Origin: Phytopythium helicoides
Taxonomy: Eukaryota; Oomycota; Peronosporomycetes; Pythiales; Pythiaceae
Length of the DNA: 64,000 nt
Assembly: GCA_024867545.1 (NCBI GenBank)
Contig: JANFNE010000006.1
Coordinates: 1,510,001-1,574,000, forward strand
Direction of reading: 5' to 3'
A model generated the notes under the pieces. It was not told the DNA's origin. It worked only from the letters and a program-made list of their open reading frames with translations, and searched no databases. The translations under genes and the position numbers were made by a program. This document shows, in pieces, positions 30,481 through 42,155 of this stretch; the first letter of the stretch is position 1; each line of letters begins with the position of its first letter.

Positions 30481-33400
30481 TTAATAGTACTGGAAAGCTG
30501 GCACTGGTGGGATCATGGTCGGGTCCCAGCGGCAAAAGTAGCCCTTCCACAGCCTGTATGGTGAGCAGAGCGTTCGATCAGTGACAACAGTACAACCTCA
30601 CAGAAAGATAACCCATTCGAGACGGCTGACGCACTTGATGTTCTTGGAGAGCGTGCTTGGCGCAAGCAGCGACGCAGGGGTGTCGCTTGGCGTGTACAGC
30701 TCATTGGTAAATCGTTCGCTGTTCGCGTTGATGGCACTCCAGATTGAATAGACGCGGTACTTTGCAAAATATTCTTTGCTATTCGTGCAGCAAGAGAGGT
30801 GGTCAGCGAGTTGAGCAACGCAGTATGGCTATCGAACGTACCGCTGCCGCTCGCTGTCAAACATGAATGTGCCGTATTTGCAAGAGTACACGTGGTCGGC
30901 TAGCGCCAAAAGAAGGCCTTCGTTGAACTCACACTCGGTGGGGAACTGGCGAATGTACTGCCAAACGCAGTCAAGCCACATGAGGAACACCGGCGAACGC
31001 TGGTCATTATTTGCATCACTGCGTCCGTGGCCGCACCGCAGAGCAAACTGATGGCCAAAGCTACACCATTCTTTCTCGATCAGCACTTGAAATCCGCGAA
31101 GGGTTCGATAGAACGGATCGAGCATAAGCTCCGCCAACGAAACCATTTGGGCCGTGCGATCCCACCCGTCACTGCAGTGCGTGAGCACAGATACCCCGTT
31201 GTGCACTGAAAGTGCAAGTTCTACTGACGCCTTGAGAATCAGTCGCACGTGCTTTGTCCAGCCCGAGCTCTCGATTTTGCCGTAAAAGCTAGTCGATGAC
31301 GAGGTATCATCAAGTACTCCGCTCCGAGGCTCAAAAACCGTAGCGAGTGACTGCAGCGATTGTCGAATTGCATGAATGTTTTCAATGTTCATGAAAACCA
31401 GTTTGCATCCACGGTAGTTGGCCGGGATTTCCGTCCCTTTACCCATTGCCTTGTTGCCGACCGCAGCAAGCTGGCTTCTCGCATCCATGATTACATGTTT
31501 CCCAAAGGTCCCTTGACTGTTGGAGCAACATAGTAGTCGAACTAGTAATTCGTCTTCCAGGCTTCGAGCTGACTTCAATCCCACTAGGGGTTGGCTCGAA
31601 CGGCAAATTGTTGCTCCATTACCTCGATGAATCCAACTGACGACCGGCAGTCGGTTATGTGCGCGAAAAGAAGCTGCAGCCTTAATGCGTACGTCAGAGA
31701 CGTCTGCTGGAACAATCAAATGCTGCGGGTACGTATCGCACAAATCGTATCTTGGTGACTGATCAATGCAGCGCAAACGATTGGGGACGTCAAACAAACC
31801 GATGCGCTGGTACTCTAAGCGAAGGTCGAAGGGAACTTCATCCGATGGAGCCACAGTTGGCGAGTACGCAAAGCAGAACGCGTCAAGCAAGTTTGTTGGA
31901 AACGCAAGCCAATTCAGACACTTGACCAGCTTGCTGTACTCCTGAGTGGTTCGAGAACGAGAGTCGCGCGACCTGAGTGTCTTTGCATCTGATAACCGTC
32001 TTGTACAAATGCGAGGCGCTTCGAGAAAACCCAAACGGCGATTGCTGATAATCCAGCATACCAGGCGCTCCGGTCGCTGTAGACCCAGATACAACAGTGC
32101 CTCCACTCGTATCACCGCCGTCAATCGATGAAATTGCAAGTACAGGTACTTGCCAGTCGATCTCGCCTTTCCCAACGACACGCGTGAAGAAACAGCGGTA
32201 ATTGGTAATGTAAAGCTTCCCACTGATGTAATGCGACAGACAAGAGCCGTCTGGAGATAGCGTGTAGCGCTGAATGCTCGTATCGATGTGGGCGTAGCAC
32301 ATCTCACCAGGCAAAAAATGATCCGCAACAGCGTCAACAGGATCTCGTGGCTCCATCACTAGCTTCTCGGCGACAGCATCCTCAATGAGCTTGTCGATGA
32401 TTCCCTGCAAAATGACGAAAACCGATAAAAACCGGCCTTTGGAGGAGCTGAATGTGCCGCTTGACCTCCTCCGTCGTCATGCCCATGATCGGGACACCAT
32501 TGATCGACTGCAACACATCACCCACCTTCACCTTTCCGCTACGCTGCGCAGCACCCAGACCATCAACAGAGCTCGGGTCTTCTACGAAGCTCTTGACGGC
32601 GAGCCGCCCCTCATACGGAGCGCGAGCTGCCGTCAGCACAATGCCCAGTGCACCGCCCTGGAACTCAACCACCACCACGGCACCGAGATCGCTTTCGCCA
32701 GACGTGTCAAGCTCGACAATATCGTAGCCATTGACACCACTAGCGCTCTCTTCGCTCCCATTCTCATTGCTGTTGCGGGTGTCAATTTCGCCACTGCCAA
32801 ACAACGTCCCACCACCCTCGTCGTTGATACTCCCCGTGGTATGCACATACTCGAGTTCTTCAAGCATCGGGTCTCGCAACACGCGAGAAAACTGTATGAG
32901 CGAGACAGTCTGCAGAGTACGAGCGCGTACCCTCGCTGCTTTCGCCTCTGGGTCAGCTTCACTGCCAATCTCGTCGCTAGAGATGCCTCCATTCCCAGAG
33001 TGCATAAGCAGACGCAGACAACCCGTACTGTCGGACTGGCGGAGCGTCGGTGCGATCTCCAGTAGCTTTGCGACGCACACGAACCGCAGGAGTGGAAAGC
33101 CATGCCAGTACCCGTCGCTGCTCGATCGCTCGACGTACGGCAGCAAATGGGAGCTGGCACCACCTCCATGCTTCACCTTTGACGCCGATGACGATGGCGA
33201 TGGCGGCGATGACGATATAGAAGAAGCACTCTCCTCCTGGAATACTCCTTCGGGATACACAACCGGGTCGCGCTGATCATCGACGATCATGGCGTCCCAC
33301 AGCAAGAGCACGTCGTCGAGCGAGAACTCGCGCGCGAACAGCAGACGGATCCATCGCAGACAGTATGTCTCTGGTACGATGTCGAGGTTCTTGAGGTGGA

Positions 33401-34511
33401 AGTACAGCTGCGGGTCTTTTTGTTGCAACAGCTCGTGCTGCACGTGCTGACACAGTCGGTGGAGCGCGGCCATGGGAGGTCGTCGGTCGGTCTTCTTCGA
33501 GCTCCCACTTTGTCCTTGCTGTCGATTCGCGGTGCTGGCTGTGCTGACGTCTTCAGCTGATGGAAACAACGTAGTTCTTCCACCCGCACCAAACAGACTC
33601 GCGGGGTCGTCATTTCCGTGCTGATTGGGTGAGAAGTCGCCAAACAGCCGCGGCTCATTAGACTCTGCCGACGGGTCTGTTGCGGCGTGATTCTGTTCCC
33701 GCACTTGATCCTGCTCCCGCTCGCGGTCTTGCGAAGGCACCGTCTTGACGATCTCGTAGAATGGTTTGAGATAGAGCATGATGGCCTCGAACACCATGAA
33801 CGTGTCCGCCTCGATGGTATCCGGTAGCGGGACTTGATGTCGCGGCACACACGTCGAAGGTGAAGGTGAAGACACAGTCGTGGACTCGCAACCGCTTGCA
33901 GTAGAGTCCTTGCCAGCACCACTACGCACTCCATCTCTCGCAGTCAGAAACGCGTACATGACGATGGCGGCGACGTCGTGCATGCCCTGGCGGTAGGATA
34001 CATCCGGGTGTAGCTTGCACCAGACAAAGAGCACGTGGCGCAGCACGGAGAGGTAGTCTGGTCGTTGGAAGAAGCCCTCGTTGCCCGTCGGGTATAGCCG
34101 GTCGAGGTCCGTGTTGATCTCGCTGAGCAGGTTCTCGTCCGTGAAGTACTGCGCCCAACCGTCGGCGCCAGCGTCCGAGTCTGCGCTGCCGTTGCCAGCG
34201 AAGCTCATTGCGGCCACTGGCGACCCCGCAGCCGTTGCTGGTCGGTCGGATCGATTCGCACACGAGCCACCGCCACCATCGACGGAGGACTGGCGCTCGC
34301 GCTCCACCGCGAAGGCCGAGAGCGGGTCGGCGGCCCCCGCCGCGTCCACCTTGAACACGAGCGCGTCCTGCAGCCGCGAGAAGCGCGCGCGGTGGGCCGC
34401 CAGCCGCCGGTCGCTGTCGACGTCGCAGGGCTCGCAGGTAGTGGCGTCTGGTGGCGCGCAGAGGCCCAAGGCCGCCGCCCAGCGACCGCCGAAGGTGGCG
34501 CCACGCTCCAT
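30481..34511 (-). CDS. TBC RabGAP - PDZ - GRAM - myotubularin phosphatase fusion
   Basis: N-terminal TBC domain with both catalytic fingers (INTDLDR and YRQGMHD), typical of GAPs for Rab GTPases. It is followed by a PDZ domain (GGALGIVLTAARAP, KVKVGDVLQSINGVPI) ending near 32420. Without room for a promoter or any ATG, coding continues in the next frame (QGIIDKLIEDAVAEKL) into a GRAM-like domain (LSHYISGKLYITNYRCFFTR). A myotubularin lipid-phosphatase domain with the active site THCSDGWDRTAQM (about 31150) follows. Two 1-nt shifts, near 32405 and 31965, link the parts. Introns near 30840 and 30560 precede the C-terminal SIWSAINANSERFTNELYTP and LWKGYFCRWDPTM. Function inferred: endosomal Rab inactivation coupled to PI3P removal. 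Confidence 0.72.
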
Positions 34512-34547
34512 TGCTCCGCCGATCCTTCCTGTCACCTTTTCAAGAAG
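32430..34547 (-). repeat. Inverted repeat, left arm (TBC-PDZ)
   Basis: About 2.1 kb, mirrored at 34656-36800. The innermost matched bases are CAAGAAG at 34541-34547. The match ends where the PDZ domains diverge near HIQL. Confidence 0.85.
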
Positions 34548-34655
34548 AGGCGACAGATTCGGCGCTTCACTAAGTTTACACGTTGGCTCAAATATTCCGG
34601 TAGATTTACGAGTACTCAAAGAGAGTACCGGTATTGTGAATAACTGCGGCGTCTC
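34548..34655. promoter_or_regulatory. 108-bp spacer between head-to-head TBC genes, putative bidirectional promoter
   Basis: This is the only single-copy DNA between the two inverted arms. The two start codons are 180 bp apart, so both genes must be driven from this spacer plus the mirrored arm ends. It is AT-richer than its flanks. No exact initiator match was seen. Confidence 0.55.
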
Positions 34656-36800
34656 CTTCTTGAAAAGGTGACAGGAAGGATCGGCGGAGCAATGGAGCGA
34701 AGCGCCACCTTCGGCGGTCGCTGGGCGGCGGCTCTGGGCCTCTGTGCGCTACCAGACGCACTCACCACCGCCGCCGCCAGCGCCCGCGAGCCCTGCGACG
34801 TCGACAGCGACCGGCGGCTGGCGACGCACCGCGCCCGCTTCTCGCGGCTTCAGGACGCGCTCGTGTTCAAGGTGGACGCGGTGGGGGCCGCCGACCCGCT
34901 CTCGGCCTTCGCGGTGGAGCGAGAGCGCCAGTCCTCCGTCAATGGCGGCGGTGACTCGTGTGTGAGCCGATCCGGCCGACCAGCAACGGCTGCGGGGTCA
35001 CCAGTGGCCGCGATGAGCTCCGCTGGCAACGGCAACGCCGACTCGGACGCTGGCGCTGGCGATGGCGCTGGCGCTGGCGCTGGCGCCGACGGTTGGGCGC
35101 AGTACTTCACGGATGAAAACCTGCTCAGCGAGATCAACACGGACCTCGACCGGCTGTACCCGACGGGCAACGAGGGCTTCTTCCAACGACCAGACTACCT
35201 CTCCGTGCTGCGCCACGTGCTCTTCGTCTGGTGTAAGCTACACCCGGATGTGTCCTACCGCCAGGGCATGCACGACGTCGCCGCCATCGTCATGTACGCG
35301 TTTCTGACTGCGAGAGATGGCGTGCGTAGTGGTGCTGGCAAGGACTCTACTGCAAGCGGTTGCGAGTCCACGACTGCGCCTTCGCCTTCGCCTTCGACGT
35401 GTGTGCCGCGACATCAAGTCCCGCTACCGGATACCATCGAGGCGGACACGTTCATGGTGTTCGAGGCCATCATGCTCTATCTCAAGCCATTCTACGAGAT
35501 CGTCAAGATGATGCCTCCGCAAGACCGCGAGCGGGAGCAGGACCAAGAGCGGGAACGGAATCACGCCGCAACAGACCCGTCAGCAGGGTCTACTGAGCCG
35601 CGGCTGTTTGGCGACTTCTCACCCAATCAGCACGGAAATGACGACCCCGCGAGTCTGTTTGGTGCAGGTGGAAGCACGACGTTGTTTCCATCAGCTGAAG
35701 ATGCCAGCACAATCAGCGCCGCGAATCGACACCAAGGGCAAAGTGGGAGTTCGAAGAAGACCGACCGACGGCCTCCCATGGCCGCGCTCCACCGACTGTG
35801 TCAGCACGTGCAGCACGAGCTGTTGCAACAAAAAGACCCGCAGCTGTACTTCCACCTCAAGAACCTCGACATCGTACCGGAGACATACTGTCTGCGATGG
35901 ATCCGTCTGCTGTTCGCGCGCGAGTTCTCTCTTGACGACGTGCTCTTGCTGTGGGACGCCATGATCGTCGATAGTCAGCGCGACCCGGTTGTGTATCCCG
36001 AAGGAGTATTCCAGGAGGAGAGTGCTTCTTCTATATCGTCATCGCCGCCATCGGCATCGTCATCGGCGTCAACGGCGAAACATGGAGGTGGTGCCAGTTC
36101 CCATTTGTTGCCGTACGTCGAGCGATCGAGCAGCGACGGGTACTGGCATGGCTTTCCACTTCTGCGGTTCGTGTGTGTCGCAAAGCTGCTGGAGATCGCA
36201 CCGACGCTCCGCCAGTCCGACAGTACGGGTTGTCTGCGTCTGCTTATGCACTCTGGGAACGGAGGTATCTCGAGCGACGAGGTTGGCAGCGAAGCTGACC
36301 CAGAGGCGAAAGCAGCGAAGGTACGCGCTCGTACTCTGCAGACAGTCTCGCTCATACGTTTTTCTCGCGTGTTGCGAGACCCGATGCTTGAGGAGCTTGA
36401 GTATGTGCATACCACGGGGAGTATCAACGACGAGGGTGGTGGGACGTTGTTTGGAGGTGGCGAAATCGATACCCGCAATAGCAATGAGAATCCGAGCGAC
36501 GAGAGCGCCAATGGTGTCAATGGCTACGATATTGTCGAGCTTGATACGTCTGGCGAAAGCGATCTCGGTGCCGTGGTGGTGGTTGAATTCCAGGGCGGTG
36601 CACTGGGCATTGTGCTGACGGCAGCTCGCGCTCCGTATGAGGGGCGGCTCGCCGTCAAGAGCTTCGTAGAAGACCCGAGCTCTGTTGATGGTCTGGGTGC
36701 TGCGCAGCGTAGCGGAAAGGTGAAGGTGGGTGATGTGTTGCAGTCGATCAATGGTGTCCCGATCGAGGGCATGACCACGGAGGAGGTCAAGCTCCATATC
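34656..36800 (+). repeat. Inverted repeat, right arm (TBC-PDZ)
   Basis: Mirror copy of 34547-32430. Divergence is a few per cent, with small length differences in codon repeats such as the Gly-Ala run near 35050. Confidence 0.85.
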
Positions 36801-36902
36801 CAACTGGTTGGCAGACCGATAACGGTAGCCTTCCGGCGTTGTAAGAATGCGCTGCGAAAGCACTGGCGAAGGAACACCAACTTTGTACTCTATAGAACCT
36901 GA
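34692..36902 (+). CDS. TBC RabGAP with C-terminal PDZ domain (truncated paralogue)
   Basis: Single-exon gene of 736 aa. The TBC fingers INTDLDR and YRQGMHD are kept, as is the PDZ segment GGALGIVLTAARAP to KVKVGDVLQSINGVPI. It matches its inverted neighbour almost throughout, then diverges after HIQL and stops at FVLYRT, with no GRAM or myotubularin part. The start at 34692 is firm: an in-frame TAA lies at 34641 with no other ATG between. It differs from the neighbour by a longer Gly-Ala repeat near residue 120. It should be an active GAP if the fingers are enough. The Rab target is unknown. Confidence 0.85.
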   Translation: MERSATFGGRWAAALGLCALPDALTTAAASAREPCDVDSDRRLATHRARFSRLQDALVFKVDAVGAADPLSAFAVERERQSSVNGGGDSCVSRSGRPATAAGSPVAAMSSAGNGNADSDAGAGDGAGAGAGADGWAQYFTDENLLSEINTDLDRLYPTGNEGFFQRPDYLSVLRHVLFVWCKLHPDVSYRQGMHDVAAIVMYAFLTARDGVRSGAGKDSTASGCESTTAPSPSPSTCVPRHQVPLPDTIEADTFMVFEAIMLYLKPFYEIVKMMPPQDREREQDQERERNHAATDPSAGSTEPRLFGDFSPNQHGNDDPASLFGAGGSTTLFPSAEDASTISAANRHQGQSGSSKKTDRRPPMAALHRLCQHVQHELLQQKDPQLYFHLKNLDIVPETYCLRWIRLLFAREFSLDDVLLLWDAMIVDSQRDPVVYPEGVFQEESASSISSSPPSASSSASTAKHGGGASSHLLPYVERSSSDGYWHGFPLLRFVCVAKLLEIAPTLRQSDSTGCLRLLMHSGNGGISSDEVGSEADPEAKAAKVRARTLQTVSLIRFSRVLRDPMLEELEYVHTTGSINDEGGGTLFGGGEIDTRNSNENPSDESANGVNGYDIVELDTSGESDLGAVVVVEFQGGALGIVLTAARAPYEGRLAVKSFVEDPSSVDGLGAAQRSGKVKVGDVLQSINGVPIEGMTTEEVKLHIQLVGRPITVAFRRCKNALRKHWRRNTNFVLYRT

Positions 36903-37109
36903 CGCGCATACGAGTGGCGCGGTAACGTTGTTTCTTCACTCAGTTGACGCCGATGCAAGTCAAAGTCGGGGAGTGAAGGTGGTTCAACTTGCCTTTTCTC
37001 ACTTGGGTGCATTATGAGGCCATATTTGTAAATCGTAGGACGAGTGCAATTCCGCTTCTCCGCACCCCATCTCATTCGAATCTCCATCGAGAAAGCGCAA
37101 CGGCGGGAA
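36903..37109. other. Short intergenic region
   Basis: 207 bp between two plus-strand genes. It holds the promoter of the first transporter; no motif was recognised. Confidence 0.4.
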
Positions 37110-38667
37110 ATGAGCTCCAAGCCGCCGTCGACGGCGCCGTCCTCTGGCGCCGGCGGGCCCATGGTGGACACGGGCGTCTACCGCTACGAGCGCAACCGGC
37201 GCAGCCACGAGTTCTTCTCCCCTGGGCCCCATAGGTGAGCGCGTTGCGCGGGTGGCGGGCTGCAAGTGGCTGACTTTGAGTTGACAGCGACGCGCGCACG
37301 GCCACCGTGTCATCCGCGGTGTTCAACCTCGTGAGCACCATCATCGGCGGTGGCGTGCTCTCGCTCCCCTTCGCGTTCGACAAGTGCGGGCTCGTCGGTC
37401 GCGCTCGCCTTCATGGTCGTCTCTGCCTCCGCCTCCACCTTCAGCCTCTACGTGATCGTCAGCTGCAGCCGCAGAGGCCGAGCGACGACCTACGAGGAGG
37501 TCGTGGCCAAGGCGTTGGGCCCCAAGGCTGGGCTCGTGACGGTCGTGCTGCTCGTTGTGCTCACGTTCCTCACTCTGGTGGCGTACGTCATTCTGATCAA
37601 GGACCTCGTCGGTGCCTTGGGAGCCAAGTTTCTCTACGGCCGCGCCATCTCAGCTCTCGAGAAGAACGTGCTCACCGTGGTCTGTGTCGCGCTGGTGTCG
37701 CCCGTGCTGTTCGCCAGATCGATGAACTCGCTCCGCTTTACATCGATCTTTAGCCTGGCGGCAGTTCTCATGCTAGCTATCGCCATCACCATTCGAGCCA
37801 TTGGATCGCTCGAGGACGACGCTGTGGTCGACAGCCAACCGGATGGAAACAGCTGCTATCCTCAGCGACAGCATCCCGGTGAAGCTCTTCCCATCTCGGT
37901 GGCAAGATGCAGTGTACGCATTCCCAATCATCTCGGTCTCCTTTTTGTGCCACTTCAATGTGCTTCCGGTATATCGCGAGCTGCACAAGCCGACGCGGCA
38001 CCGCCTCAAGAAGATTGTCGCCAGCACCATGTTCTCTACGTGGGTTTTCTACATGATTGTCGGCACGATGGGCTACCTGTTTGCGTACCGGATGCCAGGC
38101 GGTGTGCAAGGAGATATTCTGAACAACTTTAGCGACGACGATCCGCTCGTGAACCTCGGTCGACTGGGACTGCTCGTGACCATCATGCTGAGCTTGCCAC
38201 TTATCACGCAGCCGTGTCGTCGAAACATCATTCGTCTTGGATCCTACATCAGTCGATCGCTGGAGTCGCGCTCTCGTCATTTTAATGGAAAAGCTGAGGG
38301 CGAGCCTCTGCTGGCTGGGACGGACGAGCTGGTCGATGAAGAGTCTCCAGCCTTGTCTTCATCCGCGACCCCGTCACGTCGACATGACACCGCTCGACAT
38401 GTGCTGCTCACTACGGTCATCATCGCCGCAGTGATAGCACTCGCACTCGTGTCGCCAGGAGTCGTGGTCGTGTGGAACCTGATGGGGTCAACGGTGGGCT
38501 TGCTAGTGTCGTACGTGCTCCCCTGCGTCTCGTACATCTTCATCCGCAAGAACAAGCCGCACACGGACCGCCGTAAGCTCTCGGCCTGGATCATCCTCGC
38601 CATCAGCTCCGTCGTATGCCTCGCGTGCACGATCCAAGCCGTAGCGTCGATCATCGTCAGCGTCTAG
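37110..38667 (+). CDS. Amino-acid/auxin permease family transporter (copy 1)
   Basis: Multi-pass AAAP transporter. Exon 1 (37110-37234) encodes a short cytosolic leader (VYRYERNRRSHEFFSPGP). Exon 2 begins at 37288 with the first helix, FNLVSTIIGGGVLSLPFAFD, the family signature. Further helices include VTVVLLVVLTFLTLVAYVIL and FIISVSFLCHFNVLP-like segments. A Ser/Glu-rich loop precedes the last helices. Two 1-nt shifts occur, one at about 37393 (an extra G after KCGLV) and one near 37840. It is probably a vacuolar or plasma-membrane exporter or importer of amino acids; substrate not readable. It is tandem to a close paralogue 250 bp downstream. Confidence 0.8.
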
Positions 38668-38920
38668 CGTCACTCCCAACTTCAAGCCGCAGCACTGGGG
38701 TCGGACCAGAGAAGTGGCTCTCCATTCTCTCGCTAAAGTTCATAGACTTCGCCATGAGAACGTTCTGTCGTTGTTTCCGCCCACATGTGCACCTGTTTGC
38801 CCAAACCCGATAAACCTAAACGAGACGACCATCGCCAACTCGTCAGCCCAAGAGCTACTCCGTATCCGAACGCGCATTCCCCCTCCCGACCGCTCGCGCT
38901 TCCGCCGCAGCCCACGCGCC
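38668..38920. other. Intergenic gap between tandem transporters
   Basis: 253 bp with no gene; promoter of the second transporter. Confidence 0.4.
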
Positions 38921-40472
38921 ATGGCGACGGTGCTGTCCTCGGGCATGATGGCCTCGGGCGTCTACCGCTACGAGCGCAACCGCCTGAGCCACGAGTTCTT
39001 CTCCCCAGGGCCGCTGAGGTGCGTTCGCTTGCGAGATTCAGCGATGCGGCGGTGTGACTCATGCGCGGCGCTGCGCTTGATGGATCCAGTCGCGAGCGCA
39101 CTGCGACGGCTGCGTCGGCGGTCTTCAACCTCGTCAAGACCATCATCGGCGGCGGCATCCTGTCGCTGCCCTTCGCGTTCGACAAGTGCGGCATCGTCCT
39201 CGCCGTGCTCTTCATGATCGTGTCCGCCGTCGCGTCGACCTTCACGCTGTACGTGATCGTTAGCTGCAGTCGCCGCGGATCGGCCGCCAGCTATGAAGAA
39301 GTTGTGCGCAAGGCGCTGGGCCAGCGCGCCGCCGTTATCACGGTCGTGCTGCTTGTGATGCTCACGTTCCTGACGCTTGTGGCGTACGTCATTTTCATCA
39401 AGGACCTGGTCGGCTCGCTCGGCGCGCGGTATTTGTTCGCGCGCGCACTGACTTCTGCTGAGCAGAATGGGCTCACAATTTTCTGCGTTGCACTCATTTC
39501 GCCGTTCCTCTTCGTGCGCTCAATGGATGCGCTGCGCTTCACTTCCATCTTCAGCCTCATTGCGGTTGTGGTACTGGCTATTGCCATCACTGTCCGCGCA
39601 GTCGAATCGCTGGACTCGGATGCTGCTCCTCAAGGATTTGATGAAGATGCGGGCTCCGCGAGTGTGAAGCTTCTCCCGTCAAGCTGGAAGGACCCAGTGT
39701 ACGCGTTCCCTATCATCTCGGTCTCCTTTTTGTGCCACTTCAACGTACTCCCGGTCTACAGCGAGCTGCACAAGCCGACCCGCAAGCGTCTCAAGCGAAT
39801 TGTTGCCAGCACGATGTTCTCTACGTGGGTTTTCTACATGATTGTGGGCGTCATGGGGTATCTGTTCGCGTACCGAATGCCGATTGGCGTTCAAGGAGAT
39901 ATCCTGAACAACTTCAGTGACAGCGACAAACTCATGAACCTGGGCCGCTTTGGGCTTTTGGTGACAATTATGCTCAGTCTGCCTATCATCTGCCAACCGT
40001 GCCGCAACAATTTGACTCGGCTGGCAAAGTATGCTGCCGAGTACGCCAAGCCTCTTGTCAAGGCCGTCAGTGCCAAGAAGAAAGGTTCGGAGCATCAGCC
40101 GCTGCTGCCAGCCACGTCAAGGCATCCGGCGGTTTCTCCGTCTGCGCTGTCAGATGCATCTTCTGATGCTTCACCGACAAATACAAGCTCGATTAAAGAG
40201 AAGTGGGTTACGTGCTGGTAACGGTGGGAATCATGGCTAGCGCCACGGCGTGTGCACTGCTCCTTCCTGGCGTTGTGGTTGTGTGGAACTTCATGGGCTC
40301 AACAGTGGGCATCTTGATTTCGTACGTGCTGCCCTGCGCATCGTACGTTCGTATTCGTGCGCAGAAGCCGAATTCGGACAAGCGGAAGCTCACTGCGCGG
40401 GTCATTCTCGCCGTCAGCTCGGTGCTGTGCGTGGCGTGCTCGGTCCAGTCGATCGCATCCATCTTCGAGTAA
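38921..40472 (+). CDS. Amino-acid/auxin permease family transporter (copy 2)
   Basis: Same structure as the gene just upstream. Exon 1 (38921-39018) has VYRYERNRLSHEFFSPGP; exon 2 starts at 39090 and opens FNLVKTIIGGGILSLPFAFD. The intron is at the same codon in both. The helices AVLFMIVSAVASTFTLYVIV, ITVVLLVMLTFLTLVAYVIF and FNVLPVYSELHKPTRKRLKR match copy 1 closely. The loop (about 40080-40200) is less conserved. A 1-nt deletion near 40203 shifts the frame before the last helices, which resume GYVLVTVGIMASATACALLL and end SIASIFE. A tandem duplication is the simplest origin. Confidence 0.8.
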
Positions 40473-40603
40473 GCATTCGACAATCCACAAGCAAAACTAC
40501 TCTAACGCAATAGTAACCAGGCGTGCCGCTCCCAACTCGGCACCTTTTGAATGAAACTTTTTTTTGCATCAATCAACGACGCTGTTTCCCATTCATTCCG
40601 TCT

Positions 40604-42029
40604 CTACTGCTCCAGCTCTTCTTTCACATGCTTCAGCAAGTCCTTGGCATTCAGATCATGCGGAGCTGCGAGTTCGAGCCACTTTTTGGCCAGTGCCACG
40701 TCCTTGGGGACGTCGTCATAGCCCGAACGGTACATCTGCGCTAGGTTCACCATTGCCATGACGAATCCCTTCTCGGCTGCTTTGCGGAACCAGGCTTCTG
40801 CCATCAGGCTGTTGCGAGGAACACCATCACCAGAGAGATACAAGTATCCGAGATTGAACTGCGACGTCACTACACCAGCTGAAGCTGCCTGCTTGTAGAA
40901 GTCCACAGCCTGCACCTTGTCTTGGGGAACGCCTTGACCGTGGAAGTAGAGCTCTCCCAGTCGAGACTTGGCGTTCGGATCGCCCGCCTCAGCAGCCTTG
41001 TGGAGCCACTTGATGGCCTCTGCATCGTTCTGGCAAGGACGATCGATTAGTTTGGTGACCCTCGTGTTTATACGCAACCATTCATCCACGCGGCTACCTT
41101 GGTCGTGCCAGTACCGGAAGAGTACATGTTGGCGACATTCATGTACGCCGGGGGGATGCCGCTCTCAGCGCACGCCTTGAACAACTCAAAAGCCTTCTTG
41201 TCATTTTTGCGTGTTCCTTCGCCTTTATGCAGTGCATCGGCATAAGCAAATGTGCCCCATCCGTGGCCCTTGGAGGCGAGCTGTGGACGAGTCAACCGAG
41301 TCGCTATTAGGCTTCAGAGCTTGATTTACGTTGATAAGTAATGCGTTTCAAACCTCCTTGAAGTGCTTCACAGCGCCTGCAGCGTCTCGCTCCGGGAATC
41401 CTGATGAAACTCATAAAGCTCAGTGATCTGCAGCACTTCCACGTGGTAAGGCATTTGAAAATCGGACACACACCGATGCCCTTCTTCATACACAGCGCGT
41501 AGCTGAACTTGGCCTTTTCACTCCCCTAGGTGAATGTTCCGCAGCCACTCTCGTCAACAAACGCACTTCTCATTAATCCCGAGAAAGCTTACCTTGTCCA
41601 TGGCAATCCTCCACAAGTACAACGCCTTCTGCACCTCGTCGTCGTTGTCGCCCGCGTTCTGGTAGATCATGTTGCCTAGCCCATGGTACTGCACGGGCGT
41701 CTTGAGCTTGGCCACAAGCGGTGAAGCCTTGAACTGCACGTCGATCCACCCATCCTCAGCGACCGGCACCTCGCCTCGCCGTGCCATCTCCAACAAACGC
41801 ACCTCCTCGAGCGTCGAGCGCTGCCCAAGCTGCCGCAGCTGCGCCAGCACGCCCTTGAACTCCTGCAGCAGCCGAAACCGCCCCATGAGCACCAGCAGCA
41901 CCAGCAGAAGCTCTACGCCCACATGTACAGTGGATGCAGACGCAGCCGCACCTGGTCGGCGAGCTTGGCGTCGGCGCGCCACAGAGCGCGCAGGCGCTGC
42001 ATCATGTGGCCCAGACTCGAGTTGTACAT
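40604..42029 (-). CDS. Sel1-repeat (TPR-like) protein
   Basis: Repeated Sel1 motifs are seen: [60 protein letters not shown] and [20 protein letters not shown]. The alpha-alpha repeats usually scaffold complexes, for example in ER-associated degradation. The N-terminal exon (about 42029-41585) starts [20 protein letters not shown] and moves frame near 41915 before [15 protein letters not shown]. Introns fall near 41590, 41300-41470 and 41070-41110. No signal peptide or membrane segment is certain; the stretch near 41900 ([10 protein letters not shown]) is hydrophobic. Partner unknown. Confidence 0.75.
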
Positions 42030-42155
42030 CAGCTCAAGATAGACACGAAATTGCCGTCACTCTCCCGTTGTAGTGACCTGTCGAGGGGGGAAAGCTTCTG
42101 GTGGCGTCTAGCATTTCACAAAGCGCAGCGAGGGGAAAGAGCAGCGAGAAGAGCC

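Noticed and set aside
30360..30600. Small plus-strand frame MLVRSSTHVKMSKPPSLVPQ
   Set aside because: Antisense to the 3' end of the TBC-myotubularin gene, whose LWKGYFCRWDPTM exon lies here.
32400..32462. 61-nt intron (gtcaag to tttgcag) linking PDZ to GRAM in frame
   Set aside because: It would delete the last PDZ strand that is conserved in the inverted paralogue; a 1-nt indel is preferred, although this intron would also support a fusion.
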